Positions 21,901 through 30,185 of a DNA stretch of 64,000 bases are shown in pieces. Position 1 is the stretch's first letter. Every line of letters starts with the position of its first letter. The translations under genes and the position numbers were made by a program. The notes below the pieces were generated by a model. It was not told the DNA's origin, ran no database searches, and worked only from the letters and a program-made list of their open reading frames with translations. Origin of the DNA: Elephas maximus indicus (taxonomy: Eukaryota > Chordata > Mammalia > Proboscidea > Elephantidae); assembly GCF_024166365.1 (NCBI RefSeq), contig NC_064842.1, positions 13,983,001 to 14,047,000 on the forward strand. The letters are read 5' to 3'.

Positions 21901-23983
21901 CCCTGGGTGTCACCTGTAGCTCAGGGCATCGAGATGAAAGAGTTGTCTCAGAAGATGTCCTTGTAACCCTTTTCCCAAGTCTTCAGCTTTTTAATGTAGA
22001 CATGGAATCTGCTCCTCTGCGTATCACCCACCACACCTTGTGTGGTGCCTTGCACATAAGCAGACATTGAGCATTTGCTAAATAGAATTAAAAGGAAAAA
22101 AATGCTCATCTTTAGAGAATGGTAGAATCTGTGCCTTTGGTATTTTGGGTGGTAGCTTAGTGGAATCTGGGCTCTACCACTGACTCACTGGTGACCTTGG
22201 GCAAGTTTCTTAACCTCTCTGTGCCTTGGTTTCTTCATCTGAAAGTGGAAAACTAATAGTTTGTACATCATCAGATTGTGAATGAGATAAGACACATAAA
22301 GCACTTAGATTTGTGCTGGCCTCTAGTGAGCTCTCAAAAATCCTTAAAAAATACTAGCTACCACTTTTTAACCTGTGCTGTGTACAGAGTACATGTAGTA
22401 TTGGTTAAATTTGGACAACTAATCATTTATACCATTAGTAATGTAGGACTTTCCATGTATTTAGTCATGTCATCTCAGTGGAGCAAGGCTGATCCCAGTA
22501 TTTAAAAGGAAATGGTGGTTTTGTTATGCCATGTTTTGTGGCAGTTTTAATAGAGCATTTATTGAGTGCTGTGTATCAGTGTGTAAGGCATTGCCAGTGA
22601 CACAAAGGAGCAGCACAAAATTCCAACAGTAAAAGCTTGTAGCTCGGTGATTGCAGTAGCTGGGGTGGCACACTGGACTGGATGTGATGATGGGATGAAT
22701 GCATGAATGCGAATCCTGCCCTCTTCTCAGAGGAGCTCATGGTCCAGTGGAAGAGACCAGCATGTAAAGCAAAGCATGCAGGAGGCTGATGAGCTGTGGG
22801 AAGAGAGCGTGCAGCTGCCCTGGGCTGCGAGGTCGGCTTCCCAGAGGAGGTGCCTCAGAGCCAAATCATGAAACCTGAGTAGGAATTTACTGGATTATGA
22901 GGGTGGGATGGCGAGGAGGATTCCAGGCATAAAGACAACATGTACAAAGATCTGGCCAAATTATTAAAGCTGTTTTTTTGCGATAGCTTATTTTTCTAAA
23001 CTTTAGCCCAATGCCCAACACTGGTTTTAGGTTATAACCCTGTCCCCAAGCCCCTCTAGTTACCATATTTTTACGCAACTAACGCACACATTACACATTT
23101 TGCCCACTGCATCAAACACCCACTGTGCATTATTTTCGTAAGCATGCTGTGCCAATTTTTTAAAAAACATGTTGCTGACTTCAATTTCTATTTCTGATCA
23201 CATGGTAACATAAGTAGGTATTATTAAATGAATAGAAACAAAGGCATAGTGTTGATTATTTTCCGATTATTGGGGACTACCAAACTTGATCCATGACTTC
23301 TTAATCATGGCTTGTACCTTTATTATACAGCTATGATCTAAATTAACATTTTCAGACTATTTTTATACACATAAGCAAGAGATTGGAAACTCTGGTGGCA
23401 TAGTGGTTAAGAGCTACGGCTGCTGACCAAAAGGTTGGCAGTTCGAGTCCACCAGATGCTCCTTGGAAACCCTGTGGGGCAGTTCTCCTCTGTCTTATAG
23501 GGTTCCTGAGTCAGAATTGACTCAGTGGCAAGGGGTTGTTGTTGTAAGGAAGAGATTAAGGAAAATGAACAGCATGCGATTTACCTGTTATATGGGAGGA
23601 CGGGTGAATGAGGCTGAAATTCACGTCTGGAAATGTCACAAGACGTGTGTGGTGTCTGCATGGGCAGCCTGTACCAGAGTGGTTTTACGTAATCACATCC
23701 TGCGTGTTATATGTGTGTGGATGTGTTATTTGTGAAAAATATGGTACTCTTTTTTTTTTTTTTTTTCTTTAGTGAAGATATTTTTCATGGCATCGAGAGG
23801 CCCCGATAGAGGTGTTCTTTCCTTTAGGTACAAATGATTGTCTCTTATTCATATTAGTGTTCCTTGCTGAGCCTTAGGGATACAAGTCTGGACAGACCAG
23901 ACTGTAGAGACTTTCGTAAGAGAACGTTAGTAACGTTAATTTCTTCCCTCCACAGTATGATTTTAGCTTTGATAAATGACTGA
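6883..23983 (+). CDS. CNIH4: Cornichon family member 4 (CNIH4), complete, five coding exons
   Basis: Join of 6883-6951, 10311-10379, 14947-15059, 19510-19650 and 23956-23983: 420 nt, 139 residues, the length I recall for human CNIH4. Cornichon/Erv14 proteins are small ER membrane cargo receptors that load clients into COPII vesicles; CNIH4 is known for ER export of G-protein-coupled receptors. The protein begins [17 protein letters not shown]. Hydrophobic segments lie at about 4-23, 55-78 and 117-137. The cornichon signature shows in the loops ([28 protein letters not shown]) and the C-terminus is MILALIND. The ATG at 6883 has A at -3 and G at +4 and is the first ATG in the GC-rich leader. 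All introns are GT-AG and phases join without a break. From memory the protein is near identical to human, with conservative changes such as F for Y at 85. Confidence 0.97.
7051..7410 (+). repeat. 30-bp GC-rich minisatellite, 12 tandem copies
   Basis: Twelve exact 30-bp periods, 7051-7410. Each unit starts GGTCCCCTGGGCGCC (GGGCCCCTGG in the first) and ends GGCCGAGGCG or GGCCGACGCG. Copies 1-3 have GAG, copies 4-11 have GAC, and copy 12 returns to GAG with a G-to-A change (GCGCCGACCC). Copy 10 carries a C-to-T change (GCGTCGGC). A GCGGCGGCGCGGGC direct repeat flanks the array on both sides. The array starts 99 bp after the exon 1 donor. Confidence 0.96.
8185..8330 (+). mobile_element. MIR SINE remnant
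   Basis: CAGCCTCAGTTATCCTTAAG, then GTTAAGCTCCTAGCACAGTG and AATGTCCAGGAAGTATTG, follow the 3' half of the MIR consensus. Confidence 0.5.
9395..9980. mobile_element. Degraded LINE-1-like remnants
   Basis: AATAAACCCCATGTTTCTAT, AAGTAAATCCCAGACTGTGT and CACATTTGGACTATTTTTAT resemble old L1 3'-region sequence. Divergence is high, so orientation and family are left open. Confidence 0.4.
10103..10259 (-). mobile_element. AfroSINE copy, inverted, beside exon 2
   Basis: CCCACTGCCATCGAGTCAGT (antisense tail) through CACTATGCCACCAG (antisense head). Flanks AAAAGTTATTTA and AAAAGTTACTTA form an 11/12 target-site duplication. It ends about 50 bp before the CNIH4 exon 2 acceptor. Confidence 0.9.
10311..10379 (+). 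CDS. CNIH4: CNIH4 coding exon 2 (residues 24-46)
   Basis: Encodes [20 protein letters not shown] followed by LNK. The acceptor is CCTCAG and the donor AAG|GTAAGA; both junctions are phase 0. The acidic SDLECDY loop with paired cysteines is characteristic of cornichons. Confidence 0.97.
11690..12560. mobile_element. Degraded LINE-like remnant
   Basis: TACAGAATTCTGGGTTGGAA, GACATTGCTCAGCTGTCTTC and CTGATGCCATTTTGATTTCT recall an old LINE 3' segment common in mammals. Diverged; family and orientation unresolved. Confidence 0.35.
13070..13240 (-). mobile_element. MIR SINE, inverted
   Basis: Antisense MIR: ACATTTATTGAGTGCCTG, TATTACTATTATCTCCACAT and TTTTAGATGAGAAAACTGTG follow the reverse-complement consensus. 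Confidence 0.7.
13400..13540 (+). mobile_element. MIR SINE
   Basis: CAGTCTGCCTGGGTTTACAG, then GTAGCTGTGTGACCGGGG and GTTACTTAACCTCTCTGAGT, are the MIR core and its 3' neighbour. Confidence 0.75.
13690..14300. other. GC-rich unclassified intronic block
   Basis: About 600 bp markedly richer in G and C than its surroundings, with a long G run near 13785-13805. The end, with GTGTAACACCGATTTTCACG and GGAACCTAACCATGTCGATA, recalls the terminal part of Tigger-like DNA transposons, but I cannot place the ends. Its open frames show no recognisable domain. Confidence 0.3.
14947..15059 (+). CDS. CNIH4: CNIH4 coding exon 3 (residues 47-83, start of 84)
   Basis: Encodes [12 protein letters not shown], the second membrane segment ([17 protein letters not shown]) and PVATWNIY, ending in CG of a split arginine codon. 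Acceptor CTTGCAG, donor CG|GTGAGT. Confidence 0.97.
15081..15279 (+). mobile_element. AfroSINE, subfamily with the AGAAAGAT insert
   Basis: Carries the extra GCGGGAGAAAGATGTGGCAG and CATAAAGATTGCAGC block found also at 20561 and 40351. An exact 13-bp target-site duplication TATAGTTGTTTAT lies at 15065-15077 and 15280-15292. It starts 22 bp after the CNIH4 exon 3 donor. Confidence 0.93.
16095..16246 (-). mobile_element. AfroSINE copy, inverted
   Basis: Antisense body AGAGTAGAACTGCCCCATAG and antisense head TGCCACCAGGGCTCCC. Flanking CAGTTAGACTGAAA and CAGTTAGACTAAAA form the duplication. Confidence 0.9.
16301..16375 (+). repeat. Two-copy imperfect tandem duplication, 56-bp period
   Basis: AGGCACACGAAGAGATCCT at 16301 recurs as AGGCGCACGAAGAGATCCT at 16357 in a purine-rich stretch. 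Confidence 0.7.
16485..17126 (+). mobile_element. RTE-clade LINE, reverse-transcriptase fragment
   Basis: Remnants of RTE ORF2: a QQGCTF-like block (from RQGC) near 16582, NNL and then VDDTTLLA (the YADD active-site box with Y and A changed) near 16700-16740, and the thumb region to about 17126, with several stops. Dead. It is cut at its right end by the SINE at 17127. Confidence 0.85.
17127..17275 (+). mobile_element. AfroSINE, long subfamily, nested in or abutting RTE
   Basis: GTCCCTGGGTGGTGCAAACG head, GCCTGGCAGTCTGCTTCCGA middle and CACCCTTGGGGTCGCC 3' block. The RTE frame stops at the SINE start and does not clearly resume. Confidence 0.8.
19068..19231 (+). mobile_element. AfroSINE, first of an adjacent pair
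   Basis: Close to consensus with GGAAACCCTGCTGGCATAGT head. It is flanked by ATGATTGCTTT at 19057-19067 and 19232-19242; the latter also begins the next copy. Confidence 0.93.
19243..19411 (+). mobile_element. AfroSINE, second of an adjacent pair, beside exon 4
   Basis: Same orientation and same GGAAACCCTGGTGGCATAGT head as the copy before it. A third target-site copy, TGATTGCTTT, follows at 19414-19423. It ends about 100 bp before the CNIH4 exon 4 acceptor. Confidence 0.93.
19510..19650 (+). CDS. CNIH4: CNIH4 coding exon 4 (end of residue 84 to start of 131)
   Basis: Starts with the G completing CG|G (Arg84), then [39 protein letters not shown] and CFFMYLY, ending AG of Ser131. Acceptor TTCCCAG, donor AG|GTGAGT. 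Holds the conserved cytosolic cornichon loop and the start of the third membrane segment. Residue 85 is F where I recall Y in human. Confidence 0.97.
19753..19905 (+). mobile_element. AfroSINE copy
   Basis: TTGGTGGTGCAGTGGTTAAG head and GAATCGACTCGATGGCAATG tail. Exact duplication TAGGATTTTG at 19743-19752 and 19906-19915. Confidence 0.92.
20298..20346 (-). mobile_element. AfroSINE tail fragment, inverted
   Basis: GAAACCTGTTGTTGTCGAGT and CAGTTCCGCCTCGCAACGAT match the antisense 3' end only. Confidence 0.6.
20561..20763 (+). mobile_element. AfroSINE, subfamily with the AGAAAGAT insert
   Basis: GGAGCCCTAGTGGCTCAGTG head, CTGTGGGAGAAAGATAGGGC insert and GAATCGACTCAGTGGCAAAG tail. Confidence 0.9.
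22160..22345 (+). mobile_element. MIR SINE
   Basis: CTCTACCACTGACTCACTGG, GACCTTGGGCAAGTTTCTTA, TTCATCTGAAAGTGG and AAAGCACTTAGATTTGTGC follow the MIR consensus nearly end to end. Confidence 0.8.
22545..22880. mobile_element. Possible L2/MIR-type remnant
   Basis: AGAGCATTTATTGAGTGCTG, then CTCAGAGGAGCTCATGGTCC and GAGGTCGGCTTCCCAGAGGA, resemble old mammalian LINE 3' text. Too diverged for a firm call. Confidence 0.35.
23061..23746. mobile_element. Possible DNA transposon with terminal inverted repeats
   Basis: The segment starts TACCATATTTTTACGCAACT and ends with the inverse, ...GTGAAAAATATGGTA. The outer 12 bp are perfect inverted repeats. Inside them both ends carry decayed AACGCACAC/AACACATCC-like repeats. 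No long frame is present, so it would be non-autonomous. The flanks do not settle the duplication: TA is compatible, or 5' CTCTAGT against 3' CTCTTTT. An AfroSINE at 23385-23549 interrupts it, so it is older than that insertion. I cannot name the family. Confidence 0.45.
23385..23549 (+). mobile_element. AfroSINE copy
   Basis: GGAAACTCTGGTGGCATAGT head and GAATTGACTCAGTGGCAAGG tail. Exact duplication AAGAGATT at 23377-23384 and 23550-23557. Confidence 0.92.
23956..23983 (+). CDS. CNIH4: CNIH4 coding exon 5 (end of residue 131 to stop)
   Basis: T completes Ser131, then MILALIND and TGA. Acceptor CCACAG. This is the end of the third membrane segment and the lumenal C-terminus. Confidence 0.97.
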
Positions 23984-24288
23984 AGTTGGAGCAGCCGCGG
24001 TTGAAGCTCGCCTACACTACAGTGCACAGCTGAGGAGCCAGACTACTTCAATCACCCTTAGAACCATGACCATAGCAGTATATTTTTCCTCTTTGAACAA
24101 AAAACTATTTTTGCTGTATTTTTACCATATAAAGTATTTAAAAAATATGAATTGAGTTGTCGTAGATTTCTGGTTCTCAACTTTAGCCAGACCCCATCAC
24201 GTGAAGGTGACTTTTCATCATCTATATGTTGAAGATGGTTTTTTGTACGTAGGAACAGGACTGCCATTCCAGCTCTGCATGCCAAAGA

Positions 24289-24294
24289 AATAAA
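24289..24294 (+). terminator. CNIH4: Poly(A) signal AATAAA, proximal candidate
   Basis: AATAAA 306 nt after the stop. The downstream sequence is only weakly GT/T-rich. Confidence 0.4.
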
Positions 24295-24591
24295 GGACGC
24301 ACGGTAAAGAAAAAGCTGGATGAGCAAAGCTGCTCTTTAGGTCTACCGAAAAGGCCAGCACTATTAATCTGGACAAAGGAAAACAAAGTTCCTTGCCCTT
24401 TTTGCCTATATTGTGGCAGCTTCGTATGCTTAATGTGGTTTAAAGATGTATGGAACTATCAGCTAAAAGTCTTTTCACAAGGATGTTAATGGAAAAATGA
24501 CATTTCCAAATATATATTTGTTTGCAGAATCTGTGAAACCTTATAAGCCATTTGCCCAGGTACGATGTAATTCCTGCTTATAGAAAGGAAA

Positions 24592-24597
24592 AATAAA
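24592..24597 (+). terminator. CNIH4: Poly(A) signal AATAAA, distal candidate
   Basis: AATAAA followed about 30 nt later by GCTTTTGTTT, a plausible downstream element. Confidence 0.55.
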
Positions 24598-26389
24598 TCA
24601 GAAAAGCAAAATTTTATCAAGAGCTTTTGTTTAAAAGCCACTGTCTCCACAATCTTCCTCAAACTCTAACCCTCCCAGTGGCTCGTCAGGTCTTGTTTTC
24701 TTCGTATTACAGTTGTTCCAGGTAGTAGTTGATCTCTCAGATATATTTTTAATGGATTTGGAGGGTGATTTGGTAGAAGATACCCATCAGATTAGAAATG
24801 GGGGATCGTCAATTCTCTGTCAGTAGATTTGAGCCTCTTAGCGCTCTGCTTTGACACAGATGACTTTGTGGATTGGAAGACCCCTTATAAGCCACCTCAT
24901 GGGTATAGCAATACCCAACCAAACTCGATTCCTTGGAGCTGTATCTGTAGACTCTTGTTGTTGATGAAAGCAGTTAGCCTCTTCAGCTCTGTTCGCCAAC
25001 TCTCTCCTGGGGTAAGGTGAACTTGGCATTTTATCCTCAGTTGTAGTTTGTGCTTTAACGTTGCTATCTTAAGTATTGGCATTTAGGCAAAACGTGACTG
25101 TCTTACGGCAGCACCCAAAGGGATTCTTTACTCTGGTGAGACGGATTTGGGCAGCTAAACAAGGTGTGTGGTCACCAAAAGATCAATGAGTGTCTTTCAG
25201 CCCTAGACTAAGTCTAACCTTGGCAGACTCAAGGGAGCCACTAAAGCTAAACTCCCTAGATAGATAGATAGACCCGTATTTCAAGATGAAAGTAGTGCCC
25301 TGGAGATAGGTGCAACAGTGACATGGTAGGCAGGCAGACTTGGTTCTGTAGGCCTCTTTGGGTTCTCTGAAATTTCCCCTTATGATAACCTTGTATTCCT
25401 GCTAGGCAAAGGGCCAAGCAGCTGTAAGAGCATTACTTTGCTTGCATCTCTTCCTTACTGTTTCCCTGGGAGGTACCTTCCTGTTTAAAAATCAGGTCCT
25501 TCGTTCTGCCTCCCCCCTGATCTGCAGTGCCTCTTCACGTTCTGCCCAAGCTTTTAAAGTGTTGAAGCCGCTGGAGAACTTAAATCCTTAGAACTGAGAG
25601 ACACACAAGCTACTTAAAGAAGCCCAAAGGTGGTGGAGGACTTTTGACCAAAATATTTAATCTTCTCATGCAAGTATTCTTAATAACCAAAATAGAAACG
25701 CGTGTCGTTGAGAGGGCCTCTGTCAGGCATAAGTTGCTGAGGCCAAGCTGGTCAGAAAGGTGCCTTGTTTATAATAAAGTGTAAGACGCTATTCTTATAC
25801 ATTAACTGTAGTTAAAAACAAGCAATCCTATTGCTTGTATATATCAAAGTCAGGAAAGGAGGTAGTTGGTTTTCATTTCTATTTAGAGGTTCTTGTACAA
25901 ATGATGTCAGGAGAAAAAGTAAGCATTGACTTAAAAAGCTATGCTTCAGATGCTAAAGGTTAATTTCCTGTGCTTTTCCGAGATTGGAGAGCTGCAGAGG
26001 ACCTTGGAGGTCTTGGTCTAACGTCTTTATCTTAGAGAACCGAGGCCGGAAGAGAGGGCCTGAGGTCTCTTCACTAGGAGCCTGCGGGCTTCTGGTGGGG
26101 AGTCCGGTGCTTTCTCCCTTAGCACTTTTTTTAAGGGTGATGTTCCTTGTCTTTCTGTAAAAGCAGCACCCAGGGCCCAGCAGGTGCAGACTCCCACAGG
26201 GTGCTCCTGTGTGCATGCTTTTCTGTCTTGTGTGTTGTCATTTTCCTGGCCCTTGTCCCTCCATCCTTCGAGTGGTAGGGGGTGCCCTTGTTGGTCACTG
26301 GGATCTCAGCTGAGAGAGCTGAGGAACAAGATCTAGATGCAGCCCAGTTCATCACAGCCTAGCAGGTTCCCTCAGCCGCCTTTCATGCC

Positions 26390-26675
26390 ACACCGATGAC
26401 AATGGAATAAGAGTCTAAACCTGCTTCCTCTGACCTGCTCTCACTTTGAAGTTGAGTGCTGAGAAAGCTTCCCGTAATACTTTATCTCCTGTGGCAGCTG
26501 CCACTTCTGTCTGGTATTATAGGTATCTGTATTCGTTTATCTTCCCTACTAGATTGTACGCTCCTGGAGGGCAGAGGCCACTCTTACTTGTATTTGTACT
26601 TTCCTGCTGTTCCTGGCACCTAGCACAGTGCCTTGCACATGGAAACAATAAACGACTGTGGAATGACCAGTCAAT
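26390..26675 (+). mobile_element. L2 LINE 3' fragment
   Basis: TAGATTGTACGCTCCTGGAG, GGCACCTAGCACAGTGCCTT, GCACATGG and CAATAAACGACTGTGGAATG reproduce the L2 3' end. Confidence 0.8.
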
Positions 26676-27736
26676 CTGATTGTGTTGTTCTATTGCTCTT
26701 TCAGCAAGAAGTCTAGCTGATGTCCTCTAAGTCGGAGAATTTGAAGAAGCAATGGAGCAACATAATCAAAGCCCACCATCTTTGTTTTCAAGGCAGTCAC
26801 ATGAAGTACCCTAAGACCACTAGGCAGGAAACAGTTTGATCCACTGGAAACTTGTGAAATCAGCTTTGCTTACGAGTAATATTTATCAGTAGTGGTGGTG
26901 AAAAATGTCATGTGCTAGGTGTAGTTAGTTGTCCCAAAATCTAACCTTGTTCTAATACATAGAAATAGGCAACAGGGTAGAGAAGGTAAGTATGATATTC
27001 TGTGCTTATTATCTAGATCTCAGACATCAGAGCTTATGTACTTTAAGCCAAATACACTATTTTGCTATGTCCTATAACAAAGATTGAAATATTCTTGGTA
27101 TAGTGGGACTTCAGTTAACAAGGCTATTCCAAAGAATGGGCTATTCTGGTTTTCTGAGGGTTTGCCAATAAAGCCTTTTGGTTTTAAGCCATAGTTTTGT
27201 GAAAATTCTAAAAGGTGGTAGCCAATTTTTTGCTTTCAAATGAATATAAACCATCTAATGACTGAGAATCCCTTAGGGATATCATTCTGAACTGCAGTGA
27301 TCACAGTAACTGCGGTCGGGACCGTAGACGTTAAAGCAAGCTTAAAGCAAGCGTTCACTGAGCTAACTGGGTAGGCAGCCAAGTTGCTCTTTAGAATAAA
27401 TTCCTTGGTAAAAGTGGCTCTGTTGTCAATTGCTTCCTTCTGAAGCTGGGTGGGAGGGGTGGGTGAGTGGGAGGAGCGAGTGGCTGGGTGGTCAGAATTG
27501 GCTAGCTGAGAGCTGAGGTTTGCCCGTGGCTTCCTCTGCTGTGTGTCTGGTTCGCTACATTCGTTACCAGGCAGCCTTGTTTTCATCTATACCATCAGTT
27601 CCCATTAAACATTAGAACCTAGTCAAAAGGTCAGTTTAACACAAACTTAAATTCCTCTTCTCCAGTGGAGCACCTTGTGTCACTGGTACTGAAAGGGCAT
27701 AGTAACGTTCTGAGTTGATAGTAACCATCACACCAA

Positions 27737-27815
27737 AAAAAAAAAAAAAACACAAAACGCTGTAGGGTCAATTCCAACCCATAGGGACCCTAGAGGACAG
27801 AGTAGAACTCTGGCC
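27737..27815 (-). mobile_element. AfroSINE 3' fragment, inverted
   Basis: A long A run followed by TGTAGGGTCAATTCCAACCC and GAGGACAGAGTAGAACTCTG, the antisense 3' half. Confidence 0.75.
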
Positions 27816-28354
27816 ACTTATTACTCAGGGTTTGCTTCTCAGGGACCTGTGTTTTATGAGAATCCCCCGACTTTGGTGCTGGTCCAGTGGGCTTAATTTC
27901 ACTGCTCATCTGCTATTCTAAGAGCCATATACTCTTGGGGCTTGAGGCTGGCACTTGAATGAGGAAGGAGCTTGAATCCCTTGTCCATTCTCAAAGCTCA
28001 GTCCACTTAAACTGACAGTCCATGAGAGAGAGGAGGATATAACATGGAATCAAGTTAGCTAACAAGAGTTCCCTTGTAGAGCATGGTGTCTCCTCACTTG
28101 ACCAGCAGCCTATTTAATGGATTAAACTGGCTCAATGAAAAGCAAGTTTGGTGCCACTGTACCTATCACAGAGGGACCTGCAGGGCAAGGCTAATCCTCT
28201 GGGGTAGTTCTATGTCAATATTTTAACTTTTTGGAAGAGGGTAACAGGACCAGCCTGTTACTTGATAATTTTCTATTTTACCAGCTACAATAACACTTCC
28301 ATGGCCATTCTTTTTTAATCCATAATCCACTACCTTCCTCCCCCACCTTGTTGT

Positions 28355-28625
28355 GAAACAAATTCCAGAACCAATACATTTATAAAAATTTTAGTAAGGG
28401 TTCTTAAAATACACACACCGCCACAGCACCAATGTCATCTGTAAGCTAATAATTCCTTAGTATTGAATACTCGTTAGTCAGTGCTCAGATTGCCCCATTC
28501 GCTCAAGTCCTACAGTTCGTCTGTTCACGTTAGGTTCCAAAACAAGGCCTGTACATGTCATTTGGTTAATGTATCTTGATATTAGGTTCTCTTTTTTCCT
28601 TGAAGAAACTGGGTCCTGTGACATA
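28355..28625. mobile_element. Degraded LINE-like remnant
   Basis: GTGCTCAGATTGCCCCATTC and CATGTCATTTGGTTAATGTA resemble a common old L1 segment. Low certainty. Confidence 0.35.
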
Positions 28626-28669
28626 GTAAGCAGGCCATTTGTTGTGTAGAGTTGCCAATGTTAACTTTT

Positions 28670-28820
28670 AAACCACTTTCAAAGTTTGCAGTCTACCGTT
28701 TGCTGCTTTTACAGATGAGGGAACCGAGGCTTTGACAGGTTAAGCAACTTGTCTAAATCACAGCAGATGACAGGATTTATATTCCGGTCTGATGACTCCA
28801 AAACCCTTGATTTTAACCAC
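28670..28820 (-). mobile_element. MIR SINE, inverted
   Basis: TTTTACAGATGAGGGAACCG, AGGTTAAGCAACTTGTCTAA and CACAGCAGATGACAGGATTT match the antisense MIR. Confidence 0.75.
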
Positions 28821-29014
28821 CACCTTACAAATTCATAAGCCACTTTAAAGATTTTCAAAAGTGTCGTGACAATCTCTAAACACTGTCACTGTCTTCTATG
28901 AACTACTAAGCAGTTAACTAGAAACACCAAAGTGTTAAACGTCTCACCTTTGACAAGTTTTTATGTAAGTCAATTTTTATTCTAAAGCAGGTGCCACCTA
29001 TATAACAAAAGACG

Positions 29015-29235
29015 ACTGTACGGTGTAGTGGTTAAAATGATGAACTGAGGCACCTGGGTTTCCGATTCAGCTCCTTTATACCACTGTTTATTTAAGCCTA
29101 TTTCTCTCATTTGCAAAATGGGAATTACAGAATATGTACCCCAAAAAGGTACCCTGAGAATGAAAGGAGAATGCTTGTAAAGTGGCTCATCCGTAGTGAC
29201 TGGCCTACAGAAAGCACTCAACATTAGCTATTAAG
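29015..29235 (+). mobile_element. MIR SINE
   Basis: GTGTAGTGGTTAAAATGATG, TCATTTGCAAAATGGGAATT and AGAAAGCACTCAACATTAGC follow the MIR from head to tail. Confidence 0.75.
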
Positions 29236-29569
29236 TAACCCAAATGCCTGTCAATTTATGTTACTCGACGCCAAATAGATGTCCCTGTGACACTGAGGTT
29301 GTAGTTGGTCCCTCAATACCCTTTTGCTCCTGCTTTTCATTACTGGTCTCACTGCTGAAGTAATATAGCACAGTCCTATGGTTCTCCAAACACCAGGAAG
29401 TGGATTGGTGCCAGGCTGACAACATACATAAAATTGCCTGGGGTGTTAAACAAAAAAACCCAAACCTGTCAGCCTCTTTTGACTGTAGGTCTGGAAGGGG
29501 ACTTGGAAATCTGTGATTTTAAAAGCCCCCAGTTGAGTCTCGCAGGCCCTTGGCTTTAGAAGTGAAAAG

Positions 29570-29720
29570 CACAGGCTTTGGGAATTAAGAGGGATTTGAT
29601 GCCCACTCTTACTTTCTATTAACTCTTACAATTTCTTTCAACTTGACTTTATCACCTGAAAAAGTGAGCGGCGATACTTGTTTAGAGGCAGAAGTGTAAA
29701 TCTGATGTCTGCAAAGTGCT
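29570..29720 (+). mobile_element. MIR SINE remnant
   Basis: AAAAGCACAGGCTTTGGGAA and a decayed core ending TGCAAAGTGCTTGG. Weak match. Confidence 0.45.
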
Positions 29721-29723
29721 TGG

Positions 29724-29885
29724 AGTCTCCGGGTGATGCAAATGGTTAAGCTTGACTACTAGGCGAGAAGTTGGTGCTTCAAACCCCCCCAGAGGCACCT
29801 GGGAAGACAGGCCTGGTAATCTGCTTCCGAAAGGTCACAGCCTTGAAAACCCTACGGAGTGCAGGCCTCCTCTGCACATAGCCAG
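29724..29885 (+). mobile_element. AfroSINE, long subfamily
   Basis: GAGTCTCCGGGTGATGCAAA head, CAGAGGCACCTGGGAAGACA block and TCTGCTTCCGAAAGGTCACA middle. Confidence 0.85.
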
Positions 29886-30179
29886 TGCCCAAGTCCAGCC
29901 GCGGTAATATTTTGGACAAAATGGGGCATATGAATCCTTTAAAATGCAAACAACCCTTACATTTTTCTCAATCAGTCTGTGACTGCACAATGGCCCTGTG
30001 AAACCATCCTCCAGCAGACCGGGCAGTGCCCTTTACCCACCGCTGGCGGAACTCTAGGTAAACAGATGAACTCAGATTCAGCGAGTCAGGTGTCTTAGGT
30101 AAAAGCAGCACTACCTAAACGTGCAGATCGATGGGGTTCGCAGACTTAACACACCGTGAGTTACTTGTTATTCGTTCTG

Positions 30180-30185
30180 TTTATT
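30180..30185 (-). terminator. WDR26: WDR26 distal poly(A) signal
   Basis: On the - strand: AATAAA, then a candidate cleavage site in AACAAGTAACTCA, then the GT-rich CGGTGTGTT. This three-part layout is that of a functional mammalian poly(A) site. Confidence 0.65.

Larger units (their letters stand above)
19651..23955 (+). other. CNIH4: CNIH4 intron 4
   Basis: 4,305 bp, GTGAGT...CCACAG. Holds AfroSINEs at 19753, 20298 (fragment), 20561 and 23385, a MIR at 22160, a possible L2 piece at 22545-22880, and a possible inverted-repeat DNA element at 23061-23746. 20770-22150 shows no repeat I can name. Confidence 0.85.
23984..24615 (+). other. CNIH4: CNIH4 3' UTR
   Basis: Runs from the stop to the likely cleavage site after the second AATAAA. 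No repeats are seen in it. The 3' end is inferred from signals only; a shorter form ending near 24310 is possible. Confidence 0.6.
24616..30159. other. Intergenic region between the two convergent genes
   Basis: About 5.5 kb with no coding exon seen. Contains an L2 3' end, MIR copies, an AfroSINE fragment, a long-type AfroSINE and an LINE-like remnant. 24620-26380, 26700-27730 and 27820-28350 show nothing I can classify beyond a (GATA)n run near 25258. Confidence 0.7.
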
